Source: Daphnia carinata (lineage: Eukaryota > Arthropoda > Branchiopoda > Diplostraca > Daphniidae). From it: a DNA stretch of 64,000 nt. Below are positions 1-9,265 of the stretch, one piece after another (the first letter of the stretch is position 1; the number at the start of each line of letters is the position of its first letter). The notes under the pieces were generated by a model. That model saw only the letters and a list, made by a program, of their open reading frames with translations, was not told where the DNA came from and searched no databases. Both the position numbers and the translations under genes were made by a program. The stretch covers positions 7,564,001 through 7,628,000 of the forward strand of contig NC_081335.1 in NCBI RefSeq assembly GCF_022539665.2, in the 5' to 3' direction.

Positions 1-1
1 G

Positions 2-1306
2 ATGAGAAAAGATATAAAGGAATACTGCTCTGCTTGTGAAATTTGCATCGCCAATACTAACTCCAACCTCAGAGCCTTCCTCTTTCCACATGAACTAGCT
101 AAGTTCCCATTTCAGATTATAGGAATAGATTTTTTAGGCCCCATCCAACCAATATCCCCTAATGGGAATAACTGTATTTGCGTAATCACCGATTACTTCA
201 CAAAGTACGTAATTGCTGTCGCCCTACCCGATCAAACCGCCCGTACCACGGCCGAATGTGTATATAAAAATGTGGTATTGACCCATGGGGCCCCACTAGC
301 TATCGTCTCAGATAGGGGACCGAATTTTACCTCCGGTCTCTTCAAATATTTTTGCAAAAAACTTAACATCGAACAAAGATTCACTACGGCTTATAACCCG
401 GCAAGCAATGGGGAAACGGAAAGATTTAACCGAACCCTCACGACTATGTTAAGAAAAGAACTCGTAGACGGGCAACATCATAATTGGGAAGATGTATTGG
501 GAGAAATCTGTTTTGCATACCGAGCATCCGTTCACTCCTCCACCAACGAGTCACCTTACTACATGATGCACGGTAGGGATTGTAACATGCCCATAAACAA
601 AATTCTGGGAGCAGTTCCCGAAGCCGTACCGTCATCGGGTGGCTACGTTGACACGCTATTAGAAAGACTAAGATACAGTTTCCAGCGAGCACGGGAAGAA
701 AACGAGAAAGCCAGAGAACGCCAAAAAGAACAATACAACAAAAGGGCAAAAACATTCGATTACAAACCGGGAGATAGAGTCTTGTTAGATGTCCGTGTTG
801 TGCAAAAAGGAGACAACAGGAAGTTTACATCGAAATTTCGAGGCCCTTATCGCATCGTTAAAGTGTACTCAAATCGCACGGTGGACATAGCAGACAATTC
901 ATACAACTGCCAGCTAGTGCACAGTAACCGGCTTAAACCTCTGTACGAGACTATGTTATGGACGGACGAACCCATGCCAGACGTCGAGTCTTCGGTCGAA
1001 CCAAATGACAGATTCCGGAAGCACATCGCTACTCAAACTCGTGTAGAGGAACAATCCGATAGTGAAAGCGACTCCGACCAGAATATAGTGGAACAAAGTG
1101 ATGTTATGGACGATATCGAGCTTGAAAATATTGCGTCCCAGGGTGTGGTTACATTGGAACCAACAAGTGCAACCGTGCCAACCCCAGAAGACATTGCCCC
1201 CGAACACGTGTGCAATACTCCTATTGAAAATCCGGATGAAAACCTCCCACGGTTGCGTGCCAGGTCAACGATCAGGCCAAGGACACGTCTTATAGCGGAA
1301 ATTTAA
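2..1306 (+). CDS. Gypsy-type integrase, C-terminal part of pol
   Basis: The 434-residue open frame enters from the left edge, so its start is not in the window. Residues 9-15 (CSACEIC) are the cysteine end of the HHCC zinc finger. The DDE core follows: D43 (GIDFLGP), D104 (VSDRGPNF) and E140 (NGETERF), spacing D-x60-D-x35-E, which is canonical and intact. Residues about 256-320 (KPGDRVLL, then FRGPYRIV) form the GPY/F C-terminal domain. An acidic tail to residue 434 ends in a basic Arg-rich patch. It would join retroelement cDNA to host DNA. It is the best preserved integrase in the window, with no stops or frameshifts visible. Confidence 0.9.
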   Translation: MRKDIKEYCSACEICIANTNSNLRAFLFPHELAKFPFQIIGIDFLGPIQPISPNGNNCICVITDYFTKYVIAVALPDQTARTTAECVYKNVVLTHGAPLAIVSDRGPNFTSGLFKYFCKKLNIEQRFTTAYNPASNGETERFNRTLTTMLRKELVDGQHHNWEDVLGEICFAYRASVHSSTNESPYYMMHGRDCNMPINKILGAVPEAVPSSGGYVDTLLERLRYSFQRAREENEKARERQKEQYNKRAKTFDYKPGDRVLLDVRVVQKGDNRKFTSKFRGPYRIVKVYSNRTVDIADNSYNCQLVHSNRLKPLYETMLWTDEPMPDVESSVEPNDRFRKHIATQTRVEEQSDSESDSDQNIVEQSDVMDDIELENIASQGVVTLEPTSATVPTPEDIAPEHVCNTPIENPDENLPRLRARSTIRPRTRLIAEI

Positions 1307-1576
1307 ACTAAAACACGAACAGCTGTGTGGAATAGTGGCGGCCTTATAAACATTTTTGACCTTAGAAAAAAAAAAAAAAAACAATAAACGAATAAAAAAG
1401 GTTAAGTGCTACAAACGCTCAAGTGGGACCGTCGCGACCGTTTACAACCCGGACGAAAACGCCCTAACAAGTTCATGAACTCTATGCCACATTGCAAGTG
1501 GGACGAGAGGAGTATTTAAGCAAACCAGAAACGACGAACAAGCATCCACTTCACCTCCACTTCTCTTCCAAGCAGA
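1307..1576 (+). promoter_or_regulatory. Inter-ORF spacer with TATA-like box
   Basis: No coding is seen between integrase and the next ORF. A run of 16 A lies near 1,365-1,380 and is followed by AATAAA-like sequence. TATTTAAG at 1,513-1,520 stands about 57 bases before the next ATG, with CA-type candidate start sites near 1,545-1,555. This could be an internal promoter for the small ORF or for env, but splicing from the LTR is the usual route for env in such elements. Motif evidence only. Confidence 0.3.
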
Positions 1577-2089
1577 ATGTCCTTCCACTCTAATCAATGG
1601 GAACCCCTTACGGATGAAGACTGGGATTTCATCGAAAACTGCTGGAAGACGGGGACTCCCCTTAGCGGTACGATCGACCTAGAAGACTCCGAAGACAACG
1701 ACGAGACGGCTAGCCTGCCGGATGACCGCTCCCCGTCCGAGAAGATAGGCGGAAGTCTTTCTGACGACGACCTAGACGCCTACTTCTCCAATCCCGGTAG
1801 CCTGAACCACCTCACCGAGGACCCATTCGGGAACACCGACTGGGGAAAGTTTCTAGCCCTCGACCGCTATGTGGCCCGTCTGAAGAACGGCACTAGCAAA
1901 CGCCAATGGACGCCGTTCGGCCTGCCTACGATGGAGTGGCCCCCGCACAACTTCATCCATAAGGCGAAGAAGGCGATAGAGGCTCAAGAGAGCAAACCGG
2001 CAACCGGCCAAGAATGGCTCCCCACCAAAAGGGAGTTTATGTTGTTAATTGTTGTTACCATCCTCATGATTTTTGTGTTGTTCTTCTAA
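1577..2089 (+). CDS. Acidic tail-anchored accessory protein, unknown
   Basis: I do not recognise this 170-residue ORF. It starts with an ATG and stays open. Residues about 25-75 are rich in Asp, Glu and Ser (for example DLEDSEDNDE). The middle is mixed, with several Trp residues. The last 20 residues are hydrophobic (LLIVVTILMIFVLFF) and end exactly at the stop, which is the layout of a tail-anchored membrane protein. It lies between pol and env, where retroelements sometimes carry accessory ORFs, and has a TATA-like box upstream. There is no signal peptide. Element D carries an acidic accessory ORF too, but after env, and no homology is visible between them. Confidence 0.55.
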   Translation: MSFHSNQWEPLTDEDWDFIENCWKTGTPLSGTIDLEDSEDNDETASLPDDRSPSEKIGGSLSDDDLDAYFSNPGSLNHLTEDPFGNTDWGKFLALDRYVARLKNGTSKRQWTPFGLPTMEWPPHNFIHKAKKAIEAQESKPATGQEWLPTKREFMLLIVVTILMIFVLFF

Positions 2090-2139
2090 ATAACAGAAAA
2101 TAAAAACAAAAACCTACAAAAAAAAAAACCCATCTTAAC

Positions 2140-2225
2140 TTCTTGTCGAAATAAAAAAAAAAAAAAAAAAATAAAAATAAAAATAAAAATAAATAAATAA
2201 ATTAACGCAAACAAACAAAAAGGTT

Positions 2226-2261
<36 letters not shown>
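2140..2261 (+). repeat. A-rich simple sequence with 35-A run
   Basis: The stretch holds a long A run, an (AAATA)-like repeat at about 2,171-2,205, then 35 consecutive A at 2,227-2,261. The A run abuts 52 T at 2,262-2,313, making an A/T palindrome of nearly 90 bases. No coding. Homopolymer lengths of this size are unreliable in assemblies. Confidence 0.8.
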
Positions 2262-2316
<55 letters not shown>

Positions 2317-2510
2317 TGCAAAATATATAGAAGTAAATTCTAATTCAACCAAATAGAACCAAAATACCACATAAAAAAAACCCATGAACAACAGGGTTTC
2401 TTGTTTAAGGCCCAGTCGTCAGATGCGGGTTTGTGGGGGTTGAACCCACGTCCAGCCTGCACCATTGGCATGGCAGACCACTGCGGTACCAATGCGGCAA
2501 GCTACGACTC
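2262..2510 (-). mobile_element. tRNA-derived SINE-like insertion
   Basis: Read on the - strand this has a tRNA-like head, a body of roughly 90 bases and a 52-A tail (T at 2,262-2,313). The B box GGTTCAACCCC (2,436-2,446) fits the RNA polymerase III consensus. An A box TACCGCAGTGG (2,478-2,488) matches at 10 of 11 positions. A five-base-pair T stem with a seven-base loop folds around the B box. The acceptor stem does not close with normal tRNA spacing, so this is not a functional tRNA gene. It would have been copied by LINE machinery and inserted at the neighbouring A tract. A degenerate tRNA pseudogene is the alternative. Confidence 0.55.
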
Positions 2511-2639
2511 TGATTAGATTCTGTTTAGTATTCACAAAATTCCACAACTACGATTCATTCTACATACTATTAATAATATTTCGTTCCCGTTTATCCTTCC
2601 TTATCATCTCTATACGTATATGTTAAACCCTGGATAACT

Positions 2640-2649
2640 ACATTCCAAA

Positions 2650-2690
<41 letters not shown>

Positions 2691-2741
2691 AAAAAGAAAA
2701 GGACTGCCAAAAAACATGGTAGTTAAACAAAAACGTTTTTT
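2640..2741 (+). repeat. Poly(A) tract before env
   Basis: About 40 consecutive A lie near 2,650-2,688, just upstream of the env start at 2,742. There is no gene. With the A/T blocks at 2,140-2,313 this makes the pol-env spacer unusually homopolymer-rich. Confidence 0.8.
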
Positions 2742-3524
2742 ATGATTCCCCAGATCATGCTGATCCTTATCGCGCTGACCCTCCTGCTCTCATCGACAAG
2801 AGCATTCCAAACCACAATATGTAACTGCAATAACCCGACCGGAGTTGGACTTCTTCAATTCTCCGACGGTCTTTGCGAGCCTGCCACGCGCGTCTCACAC
2901 ACTAAAGTGGACTACCGAGTAATGACCGACAAAAAGGCGGCCTTCAACTTCCCTGGATACATCTGCGGCAGATGGAAATCAATCAAACACATCACAATCA
3001 ATTTCGTGGGACAAGCCATAATCGTTCCGGAACGCATCGCCATGGAAACAACAGCCGTAGAGTGCGATATCATGAGGCAGTCAAAGCGTTGCAACGAGAG
3101 CCCAATGACCATATCAGAAAACAAATGGGTATTCAATCAAGAGCCAGACGACGTAGGATATTGGCTAAGGACCACTACTGTGGTCACCATCAACTGCATG
3201 TTGGAAGAAGTCGTCCTCTCCCGAACCGATGAAGGCGATATAATTACCACACCATTGGGAAAAGCCAACGTGTCGCACGGTTCAATATCTCATAATCACC
3301 TCACCTTATTCTGGATCGACACATATGGGAAAACAACCGATATCTCCCTCAGGCAACTAGAAAAAGGTGTAGGATACTGGTACGAATCATCAACAAACGG
3401 AACCTGGATTCTCCAAGATGACTCCAAACAACTCGACTTTCATGTACGTCGGATGTCACGCTGCCAGACAGTGAAATGCGACAAAAAGATCGACAGTTGG
3501 ACAGTTGTTGGAGATAACCATTAA
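2742..3524 (+). CDS. Env-like glycoprotein, N-terminal part (element A)
   Basis: The ORF starts with a clear signal peptide (residues 1-21, hydrophobic LILIALTLLLSS, cleavage near TRA-FQ). A Cys-rich ectodomain follows with a CNC motif at about 27-29 and N-glycosylation sites (NES, NVS, NGT). Residues about 140-185 hold a conserved block with PLGKANVS and NHLTLFW that aligns with the env of element D (24,225-24,587). It is therefore a surface or fusion glycoprotein of the same family. It is not the baculovirus-F type. A glycoprotein captured from a jingchuvirus or mononegavirus relative is my best guess, not shown. A TAA at 3,522-3,524 interrupts it; the frame continues unchanged after it. 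Confidence 0.7.
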   Translation: MIPQIMLILIALTLLLSSTRAFQTTICNCNNPTGVGLLQFSDGLCEPATRVSHTKVDYRVMTDKKAAFNFPGYICGRWKSIKHITINFVGQAIIVPERIAMETTAVECDIMRQSKRCNESPMTISENKWVFNQEPDDVGYWLRTTTVVTINCMLEEVVLSRTDEGDIITTPLGKANVSHGSISHNHLTLFWIDTYGKTTDISLRQLEKGVGYWYESSTNGTWILQDDSKQLDFHVRRMSRCQTVKCDKKIDSWTVVGDNH

Positions 3525-4463
3525 TTCATCATCACGTACCCGTTGGGCCCAGCTGCAGCCACCGTGCCTTCAATCATCAAAAACAGCACATCTAACGCGA
3601 ACGACTTCCTAGACATCAACATCCGACAAAACGCTAGGATCCAATATCTAGAAGATGCCGCCATCCGCCACGAAAACGAACTCATCCGAATCGTCCAGAG
3701 CATACAGTGCGACCAGCGCCGCGCCAAACACGCACAAGCTGTTTCAACTGCTCAATACAATGGATGGTTGGCAGCCACACAACTGGGTCTCCGTCAGTGC
3801 GTGAAACTGATCGCAACCGGAAACATCGTCTCAGCCGTTCAATGCACACCCACAGCGGTCACTTTCACGACAGACATCACCATTTGTGGACCACAGCCGC
3901 GGTTCGGAAATTCTACCATCGGCCGATCCGGTTGGGAACTAACGGAGTTCGCACCATGCTACTGGGCTGGTGGAATCGTTAATTTCAACGATAAACCGTA
4001 TGCCTACCGCAATAACACGTGGCAACTGGTCGAAGCATCTGTCGTCGTTCCGCAACGTGACCTAGCCGACGCTTTCCGTTACCAAGACGTCGATTTCTTC
4101 GAGTACAAGCATCAAACTAATCCCGCATATACAAATACGCCGGTTAGCCCCATGGATGTAATGGCCGACATTACAGCAGCCATGAACGAACATGCCGCGA
4201 CGGGCCAAACTCTAAACACAGGAGCATCCGCAATCGTCGTTTCGGCAGCTGAAAAAGCCGGTCTCGGCACTTTTACCAATTGGTTCGAGAATTTTAAAGT
4301 CTACTCGTTTATCATTCTACTTATCGCTGCCTTCCTCTTACTCGCTCGCGGCTGCTATGCCCTCGGATTTTGTGGTTTAATGTGGAAATGTTGTTGTAAA
4401 CCCCCGCGCCCTCCTCCTACAGCAGTTTACCGCCCGCAGAATAACCGCCCAAGAGAGCCCTAG
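3525..4463 (+). pseudogene. Env-like glycoprotein, C-terminal part after in-frame stop
   Basis: This is the same frame as the preceding ORF, beyond a single TAA, so the two are one gene of about 574 codons with one stop (or a readthrough site). It has a charged helical stretch, conserved Cys residues (RQCVKL, QCTP, CGPQPRF, PCYW) and glycosylation sites NST, NST and NNT. One transmembrane helix lies at about 4,309-4,362 (SFIILLIAAFLLLA), followed by a short Cys/Pro/Arg-rich tail. CGPQPRF and the GW...CYW spacing recur in the env of element D. The part is membrane-anchored, with the transmembrane segment near the C-terminus as in viral fusion proteins. No other break is seen. Confidence 0.65.
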
Positions 4464-4509
4464 AATTTCTTTTGGATTGCGGGACGCAATCTGGTATGAC
4501 GGGGAGCGA

Positions 4510-5257
4510 TGTAACGAATCGTCTAGCGAAGCCCCTTCTTTCCTCCTTTCTCCAAATAGACTAGAATCGTATACCTGTAGCCCCTTGTGACTCAGAACTT
4601 TCACTTACTAACCTAGTTTTAAAAAGTCCCTTAGAAATATAATAAAAAAAACGAAGACATGTCCCGGCACGTCGGCTAAAAATAGATTTATTTCAGTTCG
4701 TCTGAGATTGCCCGAAATGGCCTAAAGTCGCCCGAGCGATTTTTAGCTATCGTCCAAATTCGTTCGATACCGCCCGAATTTGCCCGCCTATGCCTCGCCA
4801 TTGCGCCCAAAATCGCCCGATACCGCCCGATATTGCCGCCTATCCTTTAACACTGTGCCGTATGGTTCTCACAGTCGATGGAAAACATATAAAAAGCCAT
4901 CGGCAACTCACAATAGTTAGTCGTCCCTTGAGAGAGCTATCTCGTGTGTACCTCAGCCTTCTTCCGAGCCGCTACCTCATCCTCAGAAGCTGAAGCGTAA
5001 GTTCCCTTCTTAGCAATATTCTCTACTTGTCTTAGTTGCCCCTTAGTAGTGTATGCCCAAGTAACGGTCACGTAATTGTAGGCCTTCGCCTCTTCCGTGC
5101 TGATTTAATTGATTATTTGCGGTATATAATACACGTTTATTCTTTCATACACGTATTGTTTTACGCTTATTTATACACGACATTGTGAGTAACAGCGCCG
5201 CACTTAGTTATTTTTCCGTATTGGAGGCAACATGACAACGTCGTGTTCCCCTTTACA
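4510..5257 (+). repeat. 3' LTR of element A
   Basis: The LTR begins TGTAACG directly after a purine-rich tract (GACGGGGAGCGA) and ends CTTTACA, giving TG...CA ends and 748 bases. CATATAAAAAG at about 4,886 is the TATA box. The first part is full of GCCCGA-type repeats. Ends were set by comparison with the homologous LTR at 56,001-57,279, which lacks the purine tract upstream and has a primer-binding-site-like sequence after it. The true 5' partner is outside the window, so the target duplication cannot be checked. Confidence 0.75.
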
Positions 5258-5960
5258 TAAGGACTCTCAATAAACTTTAAGCTCAATAATGTAAGAACCT
5301 CGACAAACGTTAAGTTCAATAAATAATTAGATGATCTGAGTTATAGCCCTTTGTTGCTGCTACCCCCTCTACCTTCCCCCACTGACTATTTTTGTCTCTT
5401 GTTTCGTCTTAAATCACCCTTTTGACGCATAATTGGGGGTCATCGACAGGGCATAAATCAGCTGACCTCGCTTCTCGCGTAACACGCTGGTTCTGTTCGA
5501 CGACCCCACGCAACTTAGCGTTCCCACGGAGAGTTGGCGTCATCAAGCCACCGCACGGTATAAAACCCACGCCGGAGTTATGCTCAAGAGTCAGTCTTCA
5601 CTTAGTTGCCCAAGTGCAGTAGTCATAGAAATAATTCTTCAGTTTTCTTTTGCCTTGTTCCGAGTATTGTGTAACCCCGTATTGTCAAAGTGCAATAAAC
5701 TGTGACGCAGCGCTATTACCGACGTGTTTTCTATTTCCTCCTTACCAACGTTCCGTCGAGCCGACGATCCATACCGACGCCGCCCCCATACCTCGACACT
5801 ACGCCACCGCACCTCTAGCCCTTCGGAACCATGGTTTCCATGTAAGTACCTCACTACCCCTGCCCTTCCTAGCTTTCTTTCGTGTTCTTTTCATATCCGG
5901 GCAGCCGACGTGACTGGCTGCCGGATCCTAACCACTATAACTGTGCACCACCCATCCAAA
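5258..5960 (+). promoter_or_regulatory. Promoter-like segment, possible solo LTR
   Basis: TATAAAA (5,559-5,565) precedes an arthropod-type initiator TCAGTC (5,591-5,596), and AATAAA follows at 5,694-5,699. That spacing is what the U3-R-U5 of an LTR shows. There is also an ATG at about 5,831 followed within 12 bases by a consensus splice donor GTAAGT, so a host promoter with a short first exon is the alternative. I cannot define the ends, and no partner copy exists in the window. Confidence 0.35.
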
Positions 5961-7998
5961 TGACCAGAATATTAGAATTTAAGTACTAACCTGACCGTCG
6001 TCAGTATTGAGTGTTATTTGTGTTGTTTGCTTTAATCCCCCAGTCGCGTCAGACGAGACCGGGGTCTTGATTATTGCAATATGTCACATATCTTTCTACC
6101 GCCATTTTCTTTCCCCTATTCTTTTTCATATGTTGGACTTACAAATAAAAAGCTAGTTTTTGCGTCATTTTCTTTTAGCGTATTGCATGAATAATTGTAT
6201 GTCGCCTTTTGCCTTTTTTTAGTCCTTGGTTGAAGATGGGTTATCTAGTCATACTGGGATCGAACCTCAGAACTGTCATTGAGCTATTAGCAACTGGGTT
6301 ACGTTTAGCGTAAGACTTAAGAGAAATACACCCTTTAGCCCCACCAAGCGCGCTTTTTTTACCAGCTCGTATTTTGCTTTCCTTTTTTTTGTTACTCGCC
6401 CTATCCGTGTCCGCCCTTGTAGGAACTTAAAATGAAAATGAAACCTTGTGTGCTACACTTCACGCACATTTACACCAACGTAAAACAAAGTGTTCGCCAA
6501 GATTATAAAATGGAAGTCACTACAATGCCCACATGACACGCTTTGCTATCTAAAGTTCTACTATGCTACCATTTATCCATTTCTGACAAGAGTAGCGGAG
6601 CAGAAAATTAGAAAGCAAAGCATCCCATCTGAGCATGTATCAGAGACTGAGAAGCAGCACGCCAATTTTGAGAACAGCCAAGAACAACCAATGCAACACA
6701 CCTCTGGAGCGACTGGAACCGCAATACGTGCTGTAATGGCTATCTGCAAGGCGATTCTCTTAAAGCGATTCCTATTGGTTGAATGGGCGCTTTACTCATC
6801 AAAAGGGGGTGTATTCCTATATCACCAATCCTAGCATTCTAGAAGGACTGGTACAGACTTAAAAAAAAATTCGTTTGAAAAAAATGTCTGCAGAAGGCAT
6901 TAATGGCACACACGTGTGCAGTATCTATACATAAAAGCTTTGACATTGAATACCTCCTGAGAGTAGACTTCCAGGAATGTAAGGCATGGACGTTCCATGT
7001 CGTGTAGTCGTTAAACGGCTGCTCTGACCTTGTCTGAAACAGGAGGGACGGCTTTCATTTCAGAAAGCACAAATTCCCTCTGGAGTTTTCTATTCTTTAA
7101 CTCTTGGCTAGCCAACCAGGCAACCTATGGCAGTAATAAAAGTTGTTAATTTGTAGTAAAAATTGGCTAGCAGCATAAAGCACAACCGGAAAATATAGCG
7201 TTATCAGAGCTTAATCGTAATTAAACTGAAACACTTGAAAAATAGAATCTTGAAAATTCACAAGTGTGTCCAGCTGGTTACCCTAGAAAGCTCAGACTGG
7301 AATTCAACTGGCATAGGGATCCTAGATTTTACTGCAGAAAAAGTTTTAAATGGCCAGAAAGCTTTTATCATGAGTGGAGGGGGAAAAATCGGATCTCCAA
7401 GTTCCGATTAAATGCCGCTGTACAGATTCGCATAGTTTCGATTAATAAGTGAAGTCAGTTAAGCTGCATCGACATCTGGGCTAAAGATGGTAACTGAAAG
7501 AAGATAGTGGACTCGAAAGAGAATGATTCCAACAAAGGCGAAACGGAAGGCATTCACTAGAAGAGTCCATCTTCCAAATGCAGTCACGACGTCAAATGCT
7601 GTGGCTTCTTACAAGAAGACATAAAAATATTTAGCCTTTCCCCACAATAAGCCATAGACAGCAATATGGCCAGCCACAAGGGTCTACGAGAAGTTTCTAG
7701 TTTGTAGTAACCATACGGCAAAGCCAAATGTAACTAGCCTCTGCCTTCTATTACGCGAATACAACAATGTAATGTAGGTTTTGAAAACGCTGTTTAAACG
7801 CCAACACTATTTGTTGTGAATAGGATTGTCTAACAGCTACCTGATCGCTTCAAAAAATTAAACAGATACACTAAAAAAATTTCTTTACCATTTCACAGTA
7901 AAGGCATTTGCTAACTTTTGTACAGCGTGATAACTGGTTCTCAACTTATTCAGGTGTTCCTCAGGTGGGGCGTTACCAAGCAAGACATAATTAAATGT
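5961..7998. other. AT-rich stretch, no supported gene
   Basis: Apart from a tRNA-like relic at 6,240-6,310, I see no coding I would defend. The open frames at 6,490-6,834 and 7,264-7,452 start with GTG or lack context, and match no family I know. The sequence is AT-rich and non-repetitive within the window, which suggests unique host intergenic DNA next to the CIAO3 pseudogene. Confidence 0.5.
6240..6310 (-). other. tRNA-like relic (pol III box pair)
   Basis: On the - strand, GGTTCGATCCC (6,256-6,266) is a perfect B box within a T-arm-like hairpin having one mismatch. TAACCCAGTTG (6,291-6,301) matches the A box at 10 of 11 positions. The distance between D arm and T loop is about 12 bases too short for an anticodon arm, so this is a truncated tRNA pseudogene or a SINE head, not a tRNA gene. 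No A tail is seen. Confidence 0.4.
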
Positions 7999-9265
7999 TT
8001 ACTCTAACGTCATTGTCGGTTGATCGATTTGTCGGTGCTCAAGCTTTGAATGTAGAGCCTCCATGTTAGCTGTGAATGACTTCGTTTCCATCGATTCTGT
8101 CCGCAATTGTACTCCACCATTTAAACAACCTAAAGATTAATGTGCTACTAAATGTTTACTCAAATGTAGGCTGAAAACTTACCGGATGGACAGGCCATAA
8201 TTTCGACGTAATCATATGTACGTTTCTTTCCCTTCATTTTTTGTACAAGGTTTTGAATATTTTAGAATCCGTTGGCAATAGCCACACTTAAAACTTGCTC
8301 TCCATCTTTTTCAACGAAAGCTTTACTGAAGTCCGAGTTTTTTTAGTGGCTGAAACTTAACATGTTCCAGTGTCTTGTCGTAAAGCTCCTTGGCAGCAAA
8401 ACGTAGAACATGTTTCGCATAACCTCCTGAACCAGATGCAGACGGTACGCTTCATGATGTATCCATTGTACAACCCAGAGAATCAATTTGAGATGGACTT
8501 AAGTCAACGAATTCAACAGCTAATTCTTCCAGTATCTGCTCGATTTCTAAGGGAGTTATAACAAAGTTGACATCTTTGCTTTGTTGGTCGTCGCGAAAAC
8601 AGTCACTCTCGAAGCCTCTACTTTTTTATCGAAACATGGCATAATCATGGCGACAGCCAGACGAGAAGCACTCGTTTGAAGTTCGTAAGGCAGTACATCT
8701 TTGATAAGGACGCCCGCTATTTGCTGCGGAAATTTGACCTCGCTAAGATGTGACAAAATCCAATTTCCATGAGTTTTCTCGGCGAAGCATATCCAGCCTT
8801 GACGTAAAAGAAATGTCAGTAAATCTAATATAACATTAGAGCAGAGCTATGGTACCAGGGCAAGCCGATGCAAGTACGGGAATCGATGTTGAATTAGTTG
8901 ATTGTTCTCTGTAACGATGAACAAAGTCCTGGCCACACTCAACTAAACATAGGTCTGAAAATGATTCCACATCAAATACTTTTGACGCGGTCAGTTGCCT
9001 AAAAGAGCTACATCCCATTAGATCATTTTTCAGTCTTGGACAATAATCTAATAGATAGAAAGATACTTGAATGTTTGGCTCTTGCTTCTTCAGGAGGTAT
9101 TTGAAACTTGTTTGCAAATGAAAGAATAGGTTGTCATAGGAGTCCCACTACAATTTTATGAAAGAATCTGCTAGGTGATGATAGCTCAATGTCTTACATA
9201 GCTTCAGGAACTCCATGTGGTTTTGTTGGCCAATCAAAACACTCTCAGCCGATGTTATACAACCA
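7999..9265 (-). pseudogene. CIAO3: CIAO3/NAR1 (iron-only hydrogenase-like) pseudogene
   Basis: CIAO3 (NAR1, NARFL) is a cytosolic iron-sulphur assembly protein related to [FeFe] hydrogenases. Running down the - strand are recognisable blocks: NGCITSAESVLIGQQ (about 9,220-9,265), FHL-type sequence with a frameshift (9,000-9,130), LASACPG, then [34 protein letters not shown] and CLNGGVQ, ending at a stop at 7,999-8,001. Two introns with GT-AG ends are kept: 8,798-8,855 (58 bases, inside the PGW codons) and 8,130-8,182 (53 bases). It carries a TAA within the ANGF-NIQN stretch near 8,270, frameshifts near 9,010-9,130, and changed cluster Cys positions. The N-terminal exon is not found. Retained introns mean a DNA-level duplicate, not a processed copy. 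Confidence 0.8.

Larger units (their letters stand above)
2..5257 (+). mobile_element. LTR retrotransposon A (env-bearing, Gypsy-type), 3' part
   Basis: The window opens inside pol. What remains, in order, is an integrase end, a small acidic ORF, an env-like glycoprotein region, a purine-rich tract at about 4,498-4,509 and a 748-base 3' LTR. The 5' LTR, gag, protease and RT lie outside the window. A second LTR of the same family stands at 56,001-57,279. Integrase layout and order place it with Ty3/Gypsy elements carrying env; the env is not of the baculovirus-F type seen in the - strand element of this window. Pol and the small ORF are open, so this is one of the younger elements here. Confidence 0.8.

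Noticed and set aside
2086-2391. Phe/Lys homopolymer frame on the - strand
   Set aside because: It translates the A35/T52 runs.
2415-2510. Functional tRNA gene
   Set aside because: The T arm and both pol III boxes are there, but the acceptor stem does not close at tRNA spacing and an A tail follows.
5639-5963. Overlapping frames on both strands in the promoter-like block
   Set aside because: They have no domains and conflict with each other. The regulatory reading explains the region better.
6490-6834. 114-residue frame
   Set aside because: It begins with GTG, has no family resemblance and lies in AT-rich DNA. Probably chance.
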